NCBI GenBank assembly: GCA_002344795.1
Contig: DDUM01000020.1
Location: forward strand, 172,118-236,117
Direction of reading: 5' to 3'
Length of the DNA stretch: 64,000 nt
Origin: Flammeovirgaceae bacterium UBA2338
GTDB lineage: Bacteria > Bacteroidota > Bacteroidia > Cytophagales > Cyclobacteriaceae
Under the pieces are notes generated by a model. The model saw only the letters and a list, made by a program, of their open reading frames with translations, ran no database searches and was not told the origin of the DNA. The position numbers and the translations under genes were made by a program. Numbering within the stretch: the first letter of the stretch is position 1; every line of letters begins with the position of its first letter. Below, piece after piece: positions 7,460-15,553 of this stretch.

Positions 7460-10435
7460 TTGACGACCAGGAAGGGAAATACCGCATTTTTTGGAAACAC
7501 TTTGAAAACAATTGGGTTCTTAGCGATACTCCTATTCCTTTCAATATCGGCTCAGGCACAAAACACAAAAGGGGACAGGCCCATCCCCAATCAAAAGCAG
7601 GTACGCGAAGCCAAATTTAAAACTGTCAAAAAAAGGAAACGGGTAAAAACGCGCGATATCTCCGGGCGCAGGTTAAGAACCCTCAATAAATCATCAGCGT
7701 CTCGCGCCAACAGGCGCTGGGAACAGACAGACCCCTATAGAGGCAGAACACAAACCAAAACCGACAGGGCTGCGCAACCCAGAGGCAGAATTTTTGATAC
7801 CCCACCTTCAGATCGAGCACGTGCCTGGAAAGGCGACATTTCTGGTCATAAAATCAGAATTCAGTCCAAGAAAAGCAGATCAGCAAGAAGTAATGTATTT
7901 CCTCAAAAAGGACCCTTTGTTAACAACTCTTCTCAGAAACCGCGTAAACCCAGGGTATATGAAAGAACGGCATCAGGTGCACTCCCGGTAAGGCGAGTCC
8001 CGCAAGACCGCCAGCGTGCATGGAAAGGCAATATCAAAGGAGGACCGGTTGGCACACCATCTCGGTCTGGCCGGTATAAAAAAATCTACCCTCAAAGCGG
8101 ACGTTTTGTGAATCATTCCTCCAAGTCAGGCAGAGATGTTCAACGAACTTATCCCAACGAATCAAAAATTAGAAAAGCGGCAAAAAGGGAATCCTTAGGT
8201 AGCAAAGCCCGAAGAAGCAACGTATTTCCAAATACGCGTTCGGGCCCCTTCATTCAAAGAGGCAAAAAAAATGTCTACTGGGGAAAATTCTCTAAAGGTG
8301 AAAGGCCTTTCAAAGGGGACATTACTGGCCGGCCATTGCGCATGCGCAATTTCCGCTCCACCCCTGCAGGTTTGGTGGGGAGAGATAGCTTAAAATACTT
8401 TGGAAGAAAACCAGGAGGCGACAGGGCATACAGTGGAAGAACCGGTGGAGGGTATAACACAGCCAGAAGAGGCGGACAAACATTAAAAGGAACAGGATTC
8501 AGATCCATTTCCGGAAAGCATAAAAACAGAGATCCGCTTCCGCCCAGAGCACCTGGTATCGGTGCGGATGGTATCAATTACAGTGGACGATTTAGAAGGG
8601 GTGAATTATCTCCAGGATTTTCGAAACAAGGAACTGGCTTTGCTGGAAATATTAAATCCCGAAGAAAAGCTAAAGGAGGTGGAAGCATTAGTGGCAAGCG
8701 ATGGAACAATGACGGAACACCCATTCCGGTACGCACACCAAGGGGAGGAACGGGTATAGGTGATTATTCAGGAACATTCAGGAGGGGAGAACTCTCTCCG
8801 GGATTTTCAAAACAAGGAACTGGCTTTGCTGGAAATATTAAAACAAAAAGGCCAGCTAAAGGAGGGGGAAGCATTAGCGGCAAGCGATGGAATAATGACG
8901 GAACACCCATTCCAGTGCGCACACCAAGGGGAGGAACGGGTATAGGTGATTTTTCCGGAACATTCAGGAGGGGAGAACTATCTCCAGGATTTTCAAAACA
9001 GGGAACTGGCTTTGCTGGAAATATTAAAACAAAAAGACCTGCTAAGGGAGGGGGAAGCATTAGCGGAAAGCGATGGAATAATGATGGAACACCCATTCCG
9101 GTTCGCACTCCAAAAAGCACAGGAATAGCAGGGTATTCAGGCACTTTTAAAAGAGGAGAACTTTCACCAGGATTTAATAAACAAGGTGTAGGCTTTGCAG
9201 GGAACATTAAGACAAAAAGACCTGCTAAAGGGGGAGGAAGTGTTAGCGGAAGACTTTGGAATAATAATGGAACGCCCATTCCGGTTCGCACTCCAAAAAA
9301 CACAGGAATAGCGGGCTACTCCGGCACTTTTAAAAGAGGAGAATTATCACCGGGATTTAATAAACAGGGAGCAGATTTTTCGGGAAACATTAAAACAAAA
9401 AGACCTGATAAGGGTGGTGGTAGCATAAGCGGAAAGCTTTGGAATAATAATGAAACACCCATTCCAGTACGCACTCCAAAAAACACAGGAATTGTGGGCT
9501 ATTCCGGCACTTTTAAAAGGGGAGAATTATCACCGGGGTTTAATAAACAGGGAGCAGACTTTACAGGAAACATTAAAACAAAAAGACCTGATAAGGGTGG
9601 TGGTAGCATAAGCGGAAAGCTTTGGAATAATAATGAAACACCTCTTCCGGGAAGAACGCCATCCAATAATGCCAGAAAAGCTGCCGGATACCCGGGTAAT
9701 TACAAATTGTTTGAACTCGCCCCCAGCAGAGTTTATCAGGGGGAAGCGTTTACCGGTTATACTAAAGCTAAAAAACCGAAGAAGGGAGGGGGTAGTATTA
9801 GTGGAGACATGTGGAACAACAATGAAACACCAATCGAAGTACGCACTCCGTCCAATGATGCCAAGGCTGCTGGTTATGGAGGGAATATCAAACTCTCACG
9901 GTTCCGCAAAAATTACATTCAAAACCCCAACGCCAGTGATGAATCCATCAAAAAACAACGACCAGACAAAACCACCTATGAAGTAGCAGGGCTTCAGGTG
10001 AAAGTGAAGCAAGGCAATTATCAGAACAAACCTCATGCTGCAAAAGGTTCTTTACCCGGTATAGCCCCAACAAAATCTTCTGTAAAGGCAAATGAGTATG
10101 TACGTGGCGTAAAAATGAATTGGGAGTACAAGCGCAATCCGCTTAGTGCATCGGAAGCGTTAAAAGGAAGGGCACCCAACAGGGCCTACGCAAAAATTGG
10201 TGACTATCAAGGAAATATTAAAATGAAAAAATATGGTGATAATCGCCTTCATCCTGATGCCCAGTTTGCACACAGCTACAGAAACAATGTGAAGGATGAA
10301 AGAACCATTTTAATGGATATTAAGTTGATGTGGGCGAAGCTCTTTAAGAAAAGTGACACCCAGCCCGACCACCTGAAAGACAAGGAAAGAAGGCCAAGGT
10401 ATGACAAGAGAGAAAAGGGCTTGTGGTACGAATAA
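7460..10435 (+). CDS. Secreted, highly basic tandem-repeat protein of unknown function
   Basis: A 991-residue protein I cannot name. A TTG start gives a signal peptide ending SAQAQ near residue 34; no ATG lies upstream of it. The rest is rich in Lys, Arg, Gly and Ser and very poor in Cys. Short motifs of the form aromatic-x-G-[ND]-I-[KST] recur along the whole chain (WKGDIS, WKGNIK, FKGDIT, FAGNIK, YQGNIK). Residues about 374-740 hold six near-identical 61-62-residue units, with weaker units before and after. There is no obvious membrane segment after the signal peptide and no type IX secretion tail. It ends 9 nt before ytxJ. Possible roles are cell-envelope or matrix binding, but that is only a guess from charge and repetition. 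Confidence 0.8.
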   Translation: MTTRKGNTAFFGNTLKTIGFLAILLFLSISAQAQNTKGDRPIPNQKQVREAKFKTVKKRKRVKTRDISGRRLRTLNKSSASRANRRWEQTDPYRGRTQTKTDRAAQPRGRIFDTPPSDRARAWKGDISGHKIRIQSKKSRSARSNVFPQKGPFVNNSSQKPRKPRVYERTASGALPVRRVPQDRQRAWKGNIKGGPVGTPSRSGRYKKIYPQSGRFVNHSSKSGRDVQRTYPNESKIRKAAKRESLGSKARRSNVFPNTRSGPFIQRGKKNVYWGKFSKGERPFKGDITGRPLRMRNFRSTPAGLVGRDSLKYFGRKPGGDRAYSGRTGGGYNTARRGGQTLKGTGFRSISGKHKNRDPLPPRAPGIGADGINYSGRFRRGELSPGFSKQGTGFAGNIKSRRKAKGGGSISGKRWNNDGTPIPVRTPRGGTGIGDYSGTFRRGELSPGFSKQGTGFAGNIKTKRPAKGGGSISGKRWNNDGTPIPVRTPRGGTGIGDFSGTFRRGELSPGFSKQGTGFAGNIKTKRPAKGGGSISGKRWNNDGTPIPVRTPKSTGIAGYSGTFKRGELSPGFNKQGVGFAGNIKTKRPAKGGGSVSGRLWNNNGTPIPVRTPKNTGIAGYSGTFKRGELSPGFNKQGADFSGNIKTKRPDKGGGSISGKLWNNNETPIPVRTPKNTGIVGYSGTFKRGELSPGFNKQGADFTGNIKTKRPDKGGGSISGKLWNNNETPLPGRTPSNNARKAAGYPGNYKLFELAPSRVYQGEAFTGYTKAKKPKKGGGSISGDMWNNNETPIEVRTPSNDAKAAGYGGNIKLSRFRKNYIQNPNASDESIKKQRPDKTTYEVAGLQVKVKQGNYQNKPHAAKGSLPGIAPTKSSVKANEYVRGVKMNWEYKRNPLSASEALKGRAPNRAYAKIGDYQGNIKMKKYGDNRLHPDAQFAHSYRNNVKDERTILMDIKLMWAKLFKKSDTQPDHLKDKERRPRYDKREKGLWYE
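8579..9682 (+). repeat. Six in-frame tandem repeats of 183-186 bp inside the repeat protein gene
   Basis: Units start near 8579, 8765, 8951, 9134, 9317 and 9500, spaced 186, 186, 183, 183 and 183 bp. Each encodes YSGTFRRGELSPGF, then FAGNIKTKRPAKGGG, then SISGKRWNNDGTPIPV and RTP. Units 2 and 3 are almost identical at the DNA level, and units 5 and 6 are likewise near-identical, which suggests recent duplication by unequal exchange. A seventh, much diverged unit follows to about 9880. All spacings are multiples of three. Confidence 0.95.
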
Positions 10436-10444
10436 TTATTAATT

Positions 10445-10789
10445 ATGAATTGGCAAGAACTTACCGAATTAGATCACATCGATCAGGTGATTGAGCAGTC
10501 GAAAATCAACCCTGTACTTATTTTTAAACACAGCAGAAGTTGCTCCATCAGCAAAGCAACTTTAGACCGACTGGAGAGAAATTGGAATTTAGATAACGAA
10601 GCCAAAACGTATTTTCTTGATTTGTTGGCTTACCGCCCCATCTCCAGGGCTATCGCAGAAAGATTTGGTGTTCAACACGAATCGCCACAGGTACTGATTA
10701 TTGAACAAGGAAAATCAGTCTATGACAAATCTCACTTTGATATCAATTATCAGGACATTAAAGGCAAACTACAGGTAAGTGTAGACTAA
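10445..10789 (+). CDS. ytxJ: YtxJ-like bacillithiol-system redox protein (monothiol bacilliredoxin family)
   Basis: A 114-residue thioredoxin-fold protein with one cysteine in the HSRSCSISKATL segment (about residues 29-40), in place of a CxxC pair. This matches the YtxJ family, monothiol proteins associated with bacillithiol that are thought to remove bacillithiol from protein thiols. The later ESPQVLIIEQGKSVYDKSH segment matches the cis-proline end of the fold. It begins 9 nt after the tandem-repeat gene and is probably co-transcribed. No bacillithiol biosynthesis gene (bshA, bshB, bshC) is in the window. Confidence 0.85.
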   Translation: MNWQELTELDHIDQVIEQSKINPVLIFKHSRSCSISKATLDRLERNWNLDNEAKTYFLDLLAYRPISRAIAERFGVQHESPQVLIIEQGKSVYDKSHFDINYQDIKGKLQVSVD

Positions 10790-10792
10790 AGA

Positions 10793-11197
10793 TTACCAAT
10801 TAAAGGTTATTGTTTGCTTCACTGATTCTGAAAGGCTCAGTGCTACCGGACAGGTAAGAGCGGCTTTCTTAAGTTTCTGGCGTTGTATTTCTGTAGCAAC
10901 CAAATTGGGATGAGTGAAGGTAATTTGAACTTCACCGATTTTTCTAGGGTTACTATCCATGATTTTAACTACATCAGATTTCAAGCCTTCCAATTGGATG
11001 TTCTCGCGTTCGGCCAGTATACCCATTAATGTCATCATGCAACTGCTAAGTGCCGCGCAGACTAAATCAGTAGGAGAAAAGGCTTCTCCTTTTCCATTAT
11101 TATCCAGAGGCGCATCGGTAATAATGTTGTTTTTAGATTTGAGATGTGTGGCTTGTGTGCGCAGTGAACCTTGATATTGACCTGAAATTGTACTCAT
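10793..11197 (-). CDS. OsmC/Ohr family peroxiredoxin-like protein
   Basis: A 134-residue OsmC-fold protein. The two conserved cysteines that reduce hydroperoxides are present: Cys53 in LSSCMMTLMG and Cys116 in LTCPVALS. It would act in the cytoplasm on organic peroxides, using a dithiol reductant. The sequence is closer to the general OsmC (YhfA-like) subgroup than to Ohr, judging by SPTDLVCAALSSC. It converges with ytxJ with only 3 nt between stops, so these two thiol-redox genes are neighbours on opposite strands. Confidence 0.9.
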   Translation of the reverse strand: MSTISGQYQGSLRTQATHLKSKNNIITDAPLDNNGKGEAFSPTDLVCAALSSCMMTLMGILAERENIQLEGLKSDVVKIMDSNPRKIGEVQITFTHPNLVATEIQRQKLKKAALTCPVALSLSESVKQTITFNW

Positions 11198-11245
11198 TGT
11201 GGGGTATATTGTAAGAATGTCTTTTTGCGTTTGTTAATTAAAGTA

Positions 11246-11253
11246 TAAATTTA
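11246..11253 (+). promoter_or_regulatory. Possible Bacteroidota-type promoter before the 11272 gene
   Basis: TAAATTTA (7 of 8 of the form TAnnTTTG minus its final G) has TTTG at 11224-11227, 18 nt upstream, in the spacing expected of the -33/-7 pair. Confidence 0.4.
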
Positions 11254-11271
11254 ACCTGAAGATTTTCCGAA

Positions 11272-12006
11272 ATGCTTACGAGAATTAAAATTGTGGTTAT
11301 TATTTCCCTTTTTATGGTGGAAATGACCTCGTTTGCCCAAACGCAGGATAGCTATGAGTATAATTCGGAGTTTATTTGGGGAGTAAATAAAAACACCTCT
11401 GGGGGCCTAATTGGTGGCTTTGTATTTAAAAAAGCAAGGAAATTAAATGAGCGAACGTTAGAAACTTTTGGGCTTGAGATAATGAATGTCAAGCATGCTC
11501 AGGAAAGTCGAATAAGCTCAGGCACTGGAAATTATTTTATCTACGGCAAAAGTAATTACCTGTATGCTTTCCGTTTTCAATACGGAAGAGACTTAATCAT
11601 TTTTAAGAAAGCGCCACAGCAAGGGGTTGAGATAAAAGCCGTAGTAGCTGCCGGACCAAGTATAGGTGTGGTTGCGCCCTATTATATAGAGCGCACTATA
11701 GATATCGGCAATTTTTCTACAAAACACGAACAATACGACCCTTATAACCCATCCCACTCAAATGCTAAAATAATGGGTACTGGTTATTTGTTTGAGGGAC
11801 TGGGTCAATCCAAGCTTCAACTGGGGGGAAATATTAAGGCGGGCTTCAACTTTGAATTAGGCACTGTAAAAAGTCAGGTTACGGGCTTTGAGGTGGGGTT
11901 TTTACTGGATACCTATTTTAATAAAATCATCCTTGTGCCAACAGCCGAAAATTCAAACGTGTTCCCTACACTCTATTTTACCTTGTTTTACGGGAGCAGG
12001 AAGTAA
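11272..12006 (+). CDS. Putative outer-membrane beta-barrel protein of unknown function
   Basis: A 244-residue protein with a signal peptide ending near SFAQT (about residue 23). The mature part is made of alternating short strands rich in Tyr, Phe and Gly (GGLIGGFVFKKARKLNER, FEVGFLLDTYFNK) and ends in aromatic-rich LYFTLFYGSRK, which suggests a small outer-membrane barrel. I do not recognise a named family. It precedes the TonB gene by about 110 nt in the same direction, which supports an envelope role, but no function can be given. Confidence 0.7.
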   Translation: MLTRIKIVVIISLFMVEMTSFAQTQDSYEYNSEFIWGVNKNTSGGLIGGFVFKKARKLNERTLETFGLEIMNVKHAQESRISSGTGNYFIYGKSNYLYAFRFQYGRDLIIFKKAPQQGVEIKAVVAAGPSIGVVAPYYIERTIDIGNFSTKHEQYDPYNPSHSNAKIMGTGYLFEGLGQSKLQLGGNIKAGFNFELGTVKSQVTGFEVGFLLDTYFNKIILVPTAENSNVFPTLYFTLFYGSRK

Positions 12007-12086
12007 CAATTTGGACATTAGCGGCTTAGGCAGCTTAAAATTTCGATATTTTATGTGACTGAATGGCCTAAACTGGATTCTATTTA

Positions 12087-12094
12087 TATATTTG
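12087..12094 (+). promoter_or_regulatory. -7 promoter box for the TonB gene
   Basis: TATATTTG matches the Bacteroidota -7 consensus TAnnTTTG exactly and lies 24 nt before the chosen ATG at 12118. It supports that start over the upstream in-frame GTG at 12055, which would lie outside the transcript. No clear -33 TTG was found at ideal spacing. Confidence 0.5.
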
Positions 12095-12117
12095 ACATCC
12101 TAAACCGGAATAATTGT

Positions 12118-12792
12118 ATGGAAGCGAAAAAGACCGCAAAGGCTGATTTGACGAAGAAATCGAGTTTTTTCTTCAGCATTGGCTTACTAATAACGATGAG
12201 TATTGTCGTTATGGCCTTCGAATGGAAGGATAGAGACAAGCAGGAAATTGACCTGATGGGTAAGAGTACTAACACTTTTGAGGAGATGTTAGAGATTCCT
12301 CCAACAGAGCAACCACCTCCCCCACCGCCACAAGTTCAACAGCCTCAGATCATAGAGGTACCTGATGAGGAAGAAATTGAGGATGAAATTCAGGTAAAGT
12401 TTGACGTTGAGGTTACTGAAGAAACCAAAGTTCAACAAATCGTAATCCAAGCTGAAGAGCCTAAAGAAGAGGTTGAAGAAATTTTCACAATTGTGGAAGA
12501 TCCTGCCTCTCCGGTTGGAGGAATGACAGCTTTCTACCAGTACGTAGGAGATAAAATTAAGTATCCGCCACAAGCGCGAAGAATGGGTGTTGAAGGAAGG
12601 GTTTTCGTTGAGTTTGTCATCGACAAAGACGGTAGCATTACAGAAGTAAGGGCCGTAAAAGGCATCGGTGCTGGTTGTGATGAAGAGGCCGTACGCATTT
12701 TACAAGGTGCTCCAAAATGGAAACCTGGTAAGCAGCGTGGTAAACCCGTAAAGCAAAGAATGGTGCTTCCGATTACTTTCAAACTAGGATAA
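12118..12792 (+). CDS. tonB: Energy transducer TonB
   Basis: A 224-residue inner-membrane protein that couples proton-motive force to TonB-dependent receptors. One transmembrane segment (SFFFSIGLLITMSIVVMAF, about residues 16-34) is followed by a proline stretch (EQPPPPPPQVQQP, about 64-76), an acidic spacer, and a TonB C-terminal domain (about 145-224) with the typical KYPPQARRMGVEGRVFVEF and a final PITFKLG. The open frame extends upstream to GTG, but ATG 12118 is preferred because of the promoter box between them. No exbB/exbD is adjacent. It could serve the receptors at 23-2719 and 47023-50007. Confidence 0.93.
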   Translation: MEAKKTAKADLTKKSSFFFSIGLLITMSIVVMAFEWKDRDKQEIDLMGKSTNTFEEMLEIPPTEQPPPPPPQVQQPQIIEVPDEEEIEDEIQVKFDVEVTEETKVQQIVIQAEEPKEEVEEIFTIVEDPASPVGGMTAFYQYVGDKIKYPPQARRMGVEGRVFVEFVIDKDGSITEVRAVKGIGAGCDEEAVRILQGAPKWKPGKQRGKPVKQRMVLPITFKLG

Positions 12793-12810
12793 TCTCTTAA
12801 AATATAAATC

Positions 12811-12844
12811 AAACCTTCCCGAGAAATTGGGAAGGTTTTTTTAT
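12811..12844. terminator. Bidirectional terminator between tonB and the chromate transporter gene
   Basis: Arms AACCTTCCC and GGGAAGGTT enclose an 8-nt loop and are flanked by A-rich and T-rich runs on both sides, so it can end both convergent genes. The TAA stop of the minus-strand transporter lies in the T run. Confidence 0.85.
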
Positions 12845-14031
12845 GTCAATACAAATCCCAAAACAAGACCCGTTCCAATGATTGACCAGGCTGGCAATTT
12901 GGTGAATGCCAACAGACAAAAAGTGGCTATCATAAAACCAAAGTTGGTAGCTGTGTTCTCCAATGGCTGAAAAAGTAATACCGCTGCTGCTGCCACCAGA
13001 CCAGCGTTGGCAGCATTGATTCCTTCCAAAGATGCGCGAATAGGTCTGAACTTTTTAAGACTATCCCATATCCTGATCACAAAGAATATCAAAAAGGTTC
13101 CTGGTAAGAAAATGCCGGCAGCAGACATGAATGCTCCCAAAATTTCACCTCCAGTACCCCATTCTCTCATGGAGAGCGCTCCGATATAAGCACTGAAAGA
13201 AAAAACAGGACCTGGTACAGCTTGTACAAATGCGTATCCCGAAAGGAATTCACTGGGAGAAGTAGGAAAATGAAGTGGCTTGGCATACTGGACAAACTCT
13301 GTGTAAAGCATAGGTACCAACACTTGTCCTCCACCAAAAATTAGACTTCCATTCCGATAAAAATTCTCAAAGAGTTTTATGGGCAGTGCTTTGGTAATTC
13401 CTCCCAATACAGCAGCCAAAATGAATACGCCCGCCCACAAAAAGAAATTAGCCCAGGGAACATCAAATTTTTTCTTCTCCTCTTTAGGGAAAAGCCTGTA
13501 GTTAAAGGCAGTTATAGTACCCGCCACAATTAGAATGACAGGGAACACGAGAGGGGTTTTAATAAAATAGGATGCGACAGCCGAAACGACCATCAATATA
13601 AATCCGATTTTTGTGTTTACCGTTCGGAGGCTAATGGTATACGCTGCATAACCCACGAAACCAACAGCCATGGGTTGGATAAAACGAGTAAACGCAAGAG
13701 ATAATTCTTTTTCCTGAAAACTTCCAATCATGATTCCTGCTAATGTCATAATGGTGACAGAAGGCAGCATCCAGATAATTAATGTAAGATAAGCCAGATT
13801 AGGGCCTCCCAGCCGATACCCAACAGAAGTCAAAGTCTGTGTTGAGGTGGGGCCAGGTACTATTTGACAAAGCGCATATAACTCCATCAAGTCTTCCTCA
13901 TTGAGGTAGTTCCTTTTCTCAACCAGTATTCTTTGATAATTAGCAAGATGAGCTTGCGGACCACCAAAACAACTCACAGATAATTGAAATACATCTTTTA
14001 AAAACTGTGAATATGGTATGCGCGCGTTCAA
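12841..14031 (-). CDS. chrA: Chromate transporter (ChrA/CHR family), two-domain form
   Basis: A 396-residue polytopic membrane protein with two homologous CHR halves. Each half carries the family signature: FGGPQAHLANYQRILVEKRN with the QIVPGPTSTQT block near residue 55 in the first, and FGGGQVLVPMLY with AFVQAVPGPVFSFSAYIG in the second. CHR proteins export chromate or related oxyanions; without other resistance genes nearby, the physiological substrate may be sulfate-like. The start is TTG, 4 nt after the stop of the upstream oxygenase gene, so the two form one transcription unit. Confidence 0.9.
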   Translation of the reverse strand: MNARIPYSQFLKDVFQLSVSCFGGPQAHLANYQRILVEKRNYLNEEDLMELYALCQIVPGPTSTQTLTSVGYRLGGPNLAYLTLIIWMLPSVTIMTLAGIMIGSFQEKELSLAFTRFIQPMAVGFVGYAAYTISLRTVNTKIGFILMVVSAVASYFIKTPLVFPVILIVAGTITAFNYRLFPKEEKKKFDVPWANFFLWAGVFILAAVLGGITKALPIKLFENFYRNGSLIFGGGQVLVPMLYTEFVQYAKPLHFPTSPSEFLSGYAFVQAVPGPVFSFSAYIGALSMREWGTGGEILGAFMSAAGIFLPGTFLIFFVIRIWDSLKKFRPIRASLEGINAANAGLVAAAAVLLFQPLENTATNFGFMIATFCLLAFTKLPAWSIIGTGLVLGFVLT

Positions 14032-14035
14032 GTTC

Positions 14036-15010
14036 TTATTTTTTCAATCCTATTTCTTTGAGTCTTTGATTCAAAAATTCTCCGGCAGTAATGTCATCCC
14101 ATTTTTTGGGGTTCATTAGATCTACACAATTGGGAAGAGCCGCAAGACTCATCTCAGACCTTGGATGCATAAAAAAAGGGATTGAATACCTGGGAGTATT
14201 CATAAGATGGGGTGGAGGATTAACAACACGATGTATTGTTGACTTCAGTTTACCATTAGTCAACCGCTCCAACATATCTCCAACATTTATTACCAGTTGA
14301 TCAGGTAAAGCGGTGATAGAAATCCATTGCCCATCTCGCCTCAACACCTGAAGCCCATCCGCACTCGCACCCATCAATAATGTGATCAGATTGATATCGC
14401 CATGTTCTGCTGCCCTTACCGCATCCGAAGGGATTTCTTCAGGGTTTTCAATTGGAAAATAATGAATAGGTCTCAAAATGCTATTCCCATTCTTTACTCT
14501 GCTCTCAAAATAGTCTTCGGGCAGTTCTAAATAAAGTGAAATTGCCTTGAGCATTTCCATTCCGGTCTGCTCCAATCTTCTATATACCTCAAGGCTTATG
14601 GGTCTAAATTGGGGAATTACCTCAGGCCAAACGTTTTCTGGATATTCTTCTTTTATAGGATCGTTGTCAATCACTTCTTGTCCTATGTGATAAAACTCTT
14701 TTAAATCTCCTGTGCTTCTTCCCTTTGCATGTTCTTTGCCTTTACTCACATATCCACGCTGACCTGCAAGGTGTGGAATTTCATATTTCTGTTTGGTAGC
14801 ATCATCCAAATCAAAAAAGGATTTAACCACTTTATAAAGATTACCAGTAAGTTCGTCTGTTAGAAAATGATTGCGGATAGCGACAAAACCTATTTGTTGA
14901 TAGGCATCCCCAAGATCACTCACAAATTTCACTCGTGCGTTCTCATCCCCACTTACAAAATCAGCCAGGTCAAGGGAAGGGATATTATCAAACAGTTTAT
15001 CAGTCATCAT
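14036..15010 (-). CDS. Isopenicillin-N-synthase-family 2-oxoglutarate/Fe(II) oxygenase
   Basis: A 324-residue non-haem iron oxygenase. The N-terminal DIOX_N-like part (IPSLDLADFVSGDENARVKF, then FVAIRNHF) is followed by the double-stranded beta-helix. The iron triad is visible as His and Asp in EHGDINLITLLMG and the distal His in TIHRVVNPP; the following Arg-x-Ser (RYSIPFF) is the 2-oxoglutarate site. The upstream TTG in the same frame would add eight residues; ATG at 15010 or 15007 is preferred. The substrate is unknown. It lies immediately upstream of the chromate transporter gene. Confidence 0.88.
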   Translation of the reverse strand: MMTDKLFDNIPSLDLADFVSGDENARVKFVSDLGDAYQQIGFVAIRNHFLTDELTGNLYKVVKSFFDLDDATKQKYEIPHLAGQRGYVSKGKEHAKGRSTGDLKEFYHIGQEVIDNDPIKEEYPENVWPEVIPQFRPISLEVYRRLEQTGMEMLKAISLYLELPEDYFESRVKNGNSILRPIHYFPIENPEEIPSDAVRAAEHGDINLITLLMGASADGLQVLRRDGQWISITALPDQLVINVGDMLERLTNGKLKSTIHRVVNPPPHLMNTPRYSIPFFMHPRSEMSLAALPNCVDLMNPKKWDDITAGEFLNQRLKEIGLKK

Positions 15011-15091
15011 CAACAGTGGGTTGGCTAATCGCAAGCTAGAAATTTTTAGCTAATTTTATGGTTTAGCTACTCCTGATAAAAAGCAATTCAC

Positions 15092-15553
15092 ATGAATATT
15101 CGACTCATTGTATTCTTTTGTCTATTTACTTGTTCCCATGTTTCTTTCGGACAAAAAATCGAGATCTATAAAACATTTGGCGGATATCGCTTTGAAAAAG
15201 ACTCAGTTTCAATAAGTCCAAAAATGGTTCTTGAAGCCATGAAAGACAACCCATTGGCGCACATGGAGTTCAAAAAAGCAAAAACCAATCTTGATGTCGC
15301 GAGTGTTTTAGGTTTTACAGGAGGGTTGTTAATTGGGATTCCTTTAGGAACTGCCATTGTGGGTGGCGAACCGGAATGGGGTCTGGCTGCGGGTGGCCTG
15401 GGCTTAATACTGATATCCATTCCGTTTAATAATGCATTCAAACAACATGCACTGAGCGCGCTGGACAACTACAATGCCGACATCAGTGCCCGAAGAGTAA
15501 AAGTGAATTTCTATTTGGCTGGTGCAGGCGGAAGATTAGTGATTAAATTTTAA
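15092..15553 (+). CDS. Hypothetical exported protein with internal hydrophobic segment
   Basis: A 153-residue protein I do not recognise. A signal peptide ends near SFGQK (about residue 21). Residues about 70-104 are glycine-rich and hydrophobic (GFTGGLLIGIPLGTAIVGG and AAGGLGLILISIPF), enough for one or two membrane passes. The remainder is short and polar. It converges with ribD; the two coding regions overlap by 4 nt at their stops. No function is suggested by the neighbours. Confidence 0.7.
   Translation: MNIRLIVFFCLFTCSHVSFGQKIEIYKTFGGYRFEKDSVSISPKMVLEAMKDNPLAHMEFKKAKTNLDVASVLGFTGGLLIGIPLGTAIVGGEPEWGLAAGGLGLILISIPFNNAFKQHALSALDNYNADISARRVKVNFYLAGAGGRLVIKF

Noticed and set aside
8560..9128. 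Chain of short plus-strand frames and regular repeats that could suggest a CRISPR array
   Set aside because: Units are 183-186 bp with no unique spacers and are in frame in a protein; there is no cas gene.
8764..9303. 179-residue antisense frame in the repeat gene
   Set aside because: It exists because the repeat unit is a multiple of three and lacks stops on the other strand; the sense protein has the signal peptide and the neighbouring operon.
12055..12117. Extended N-terminus of TonB from GTG
   Set aside because: A perfect -7 promoter box falls within this stretch and the membrane segment starts after the internal ATG.
12289..12573. Leucine/phenylalanine-rich antisense frame in tonB
   Set aside because: It is the reverse reading of the proline and glutamate codons of TonB.
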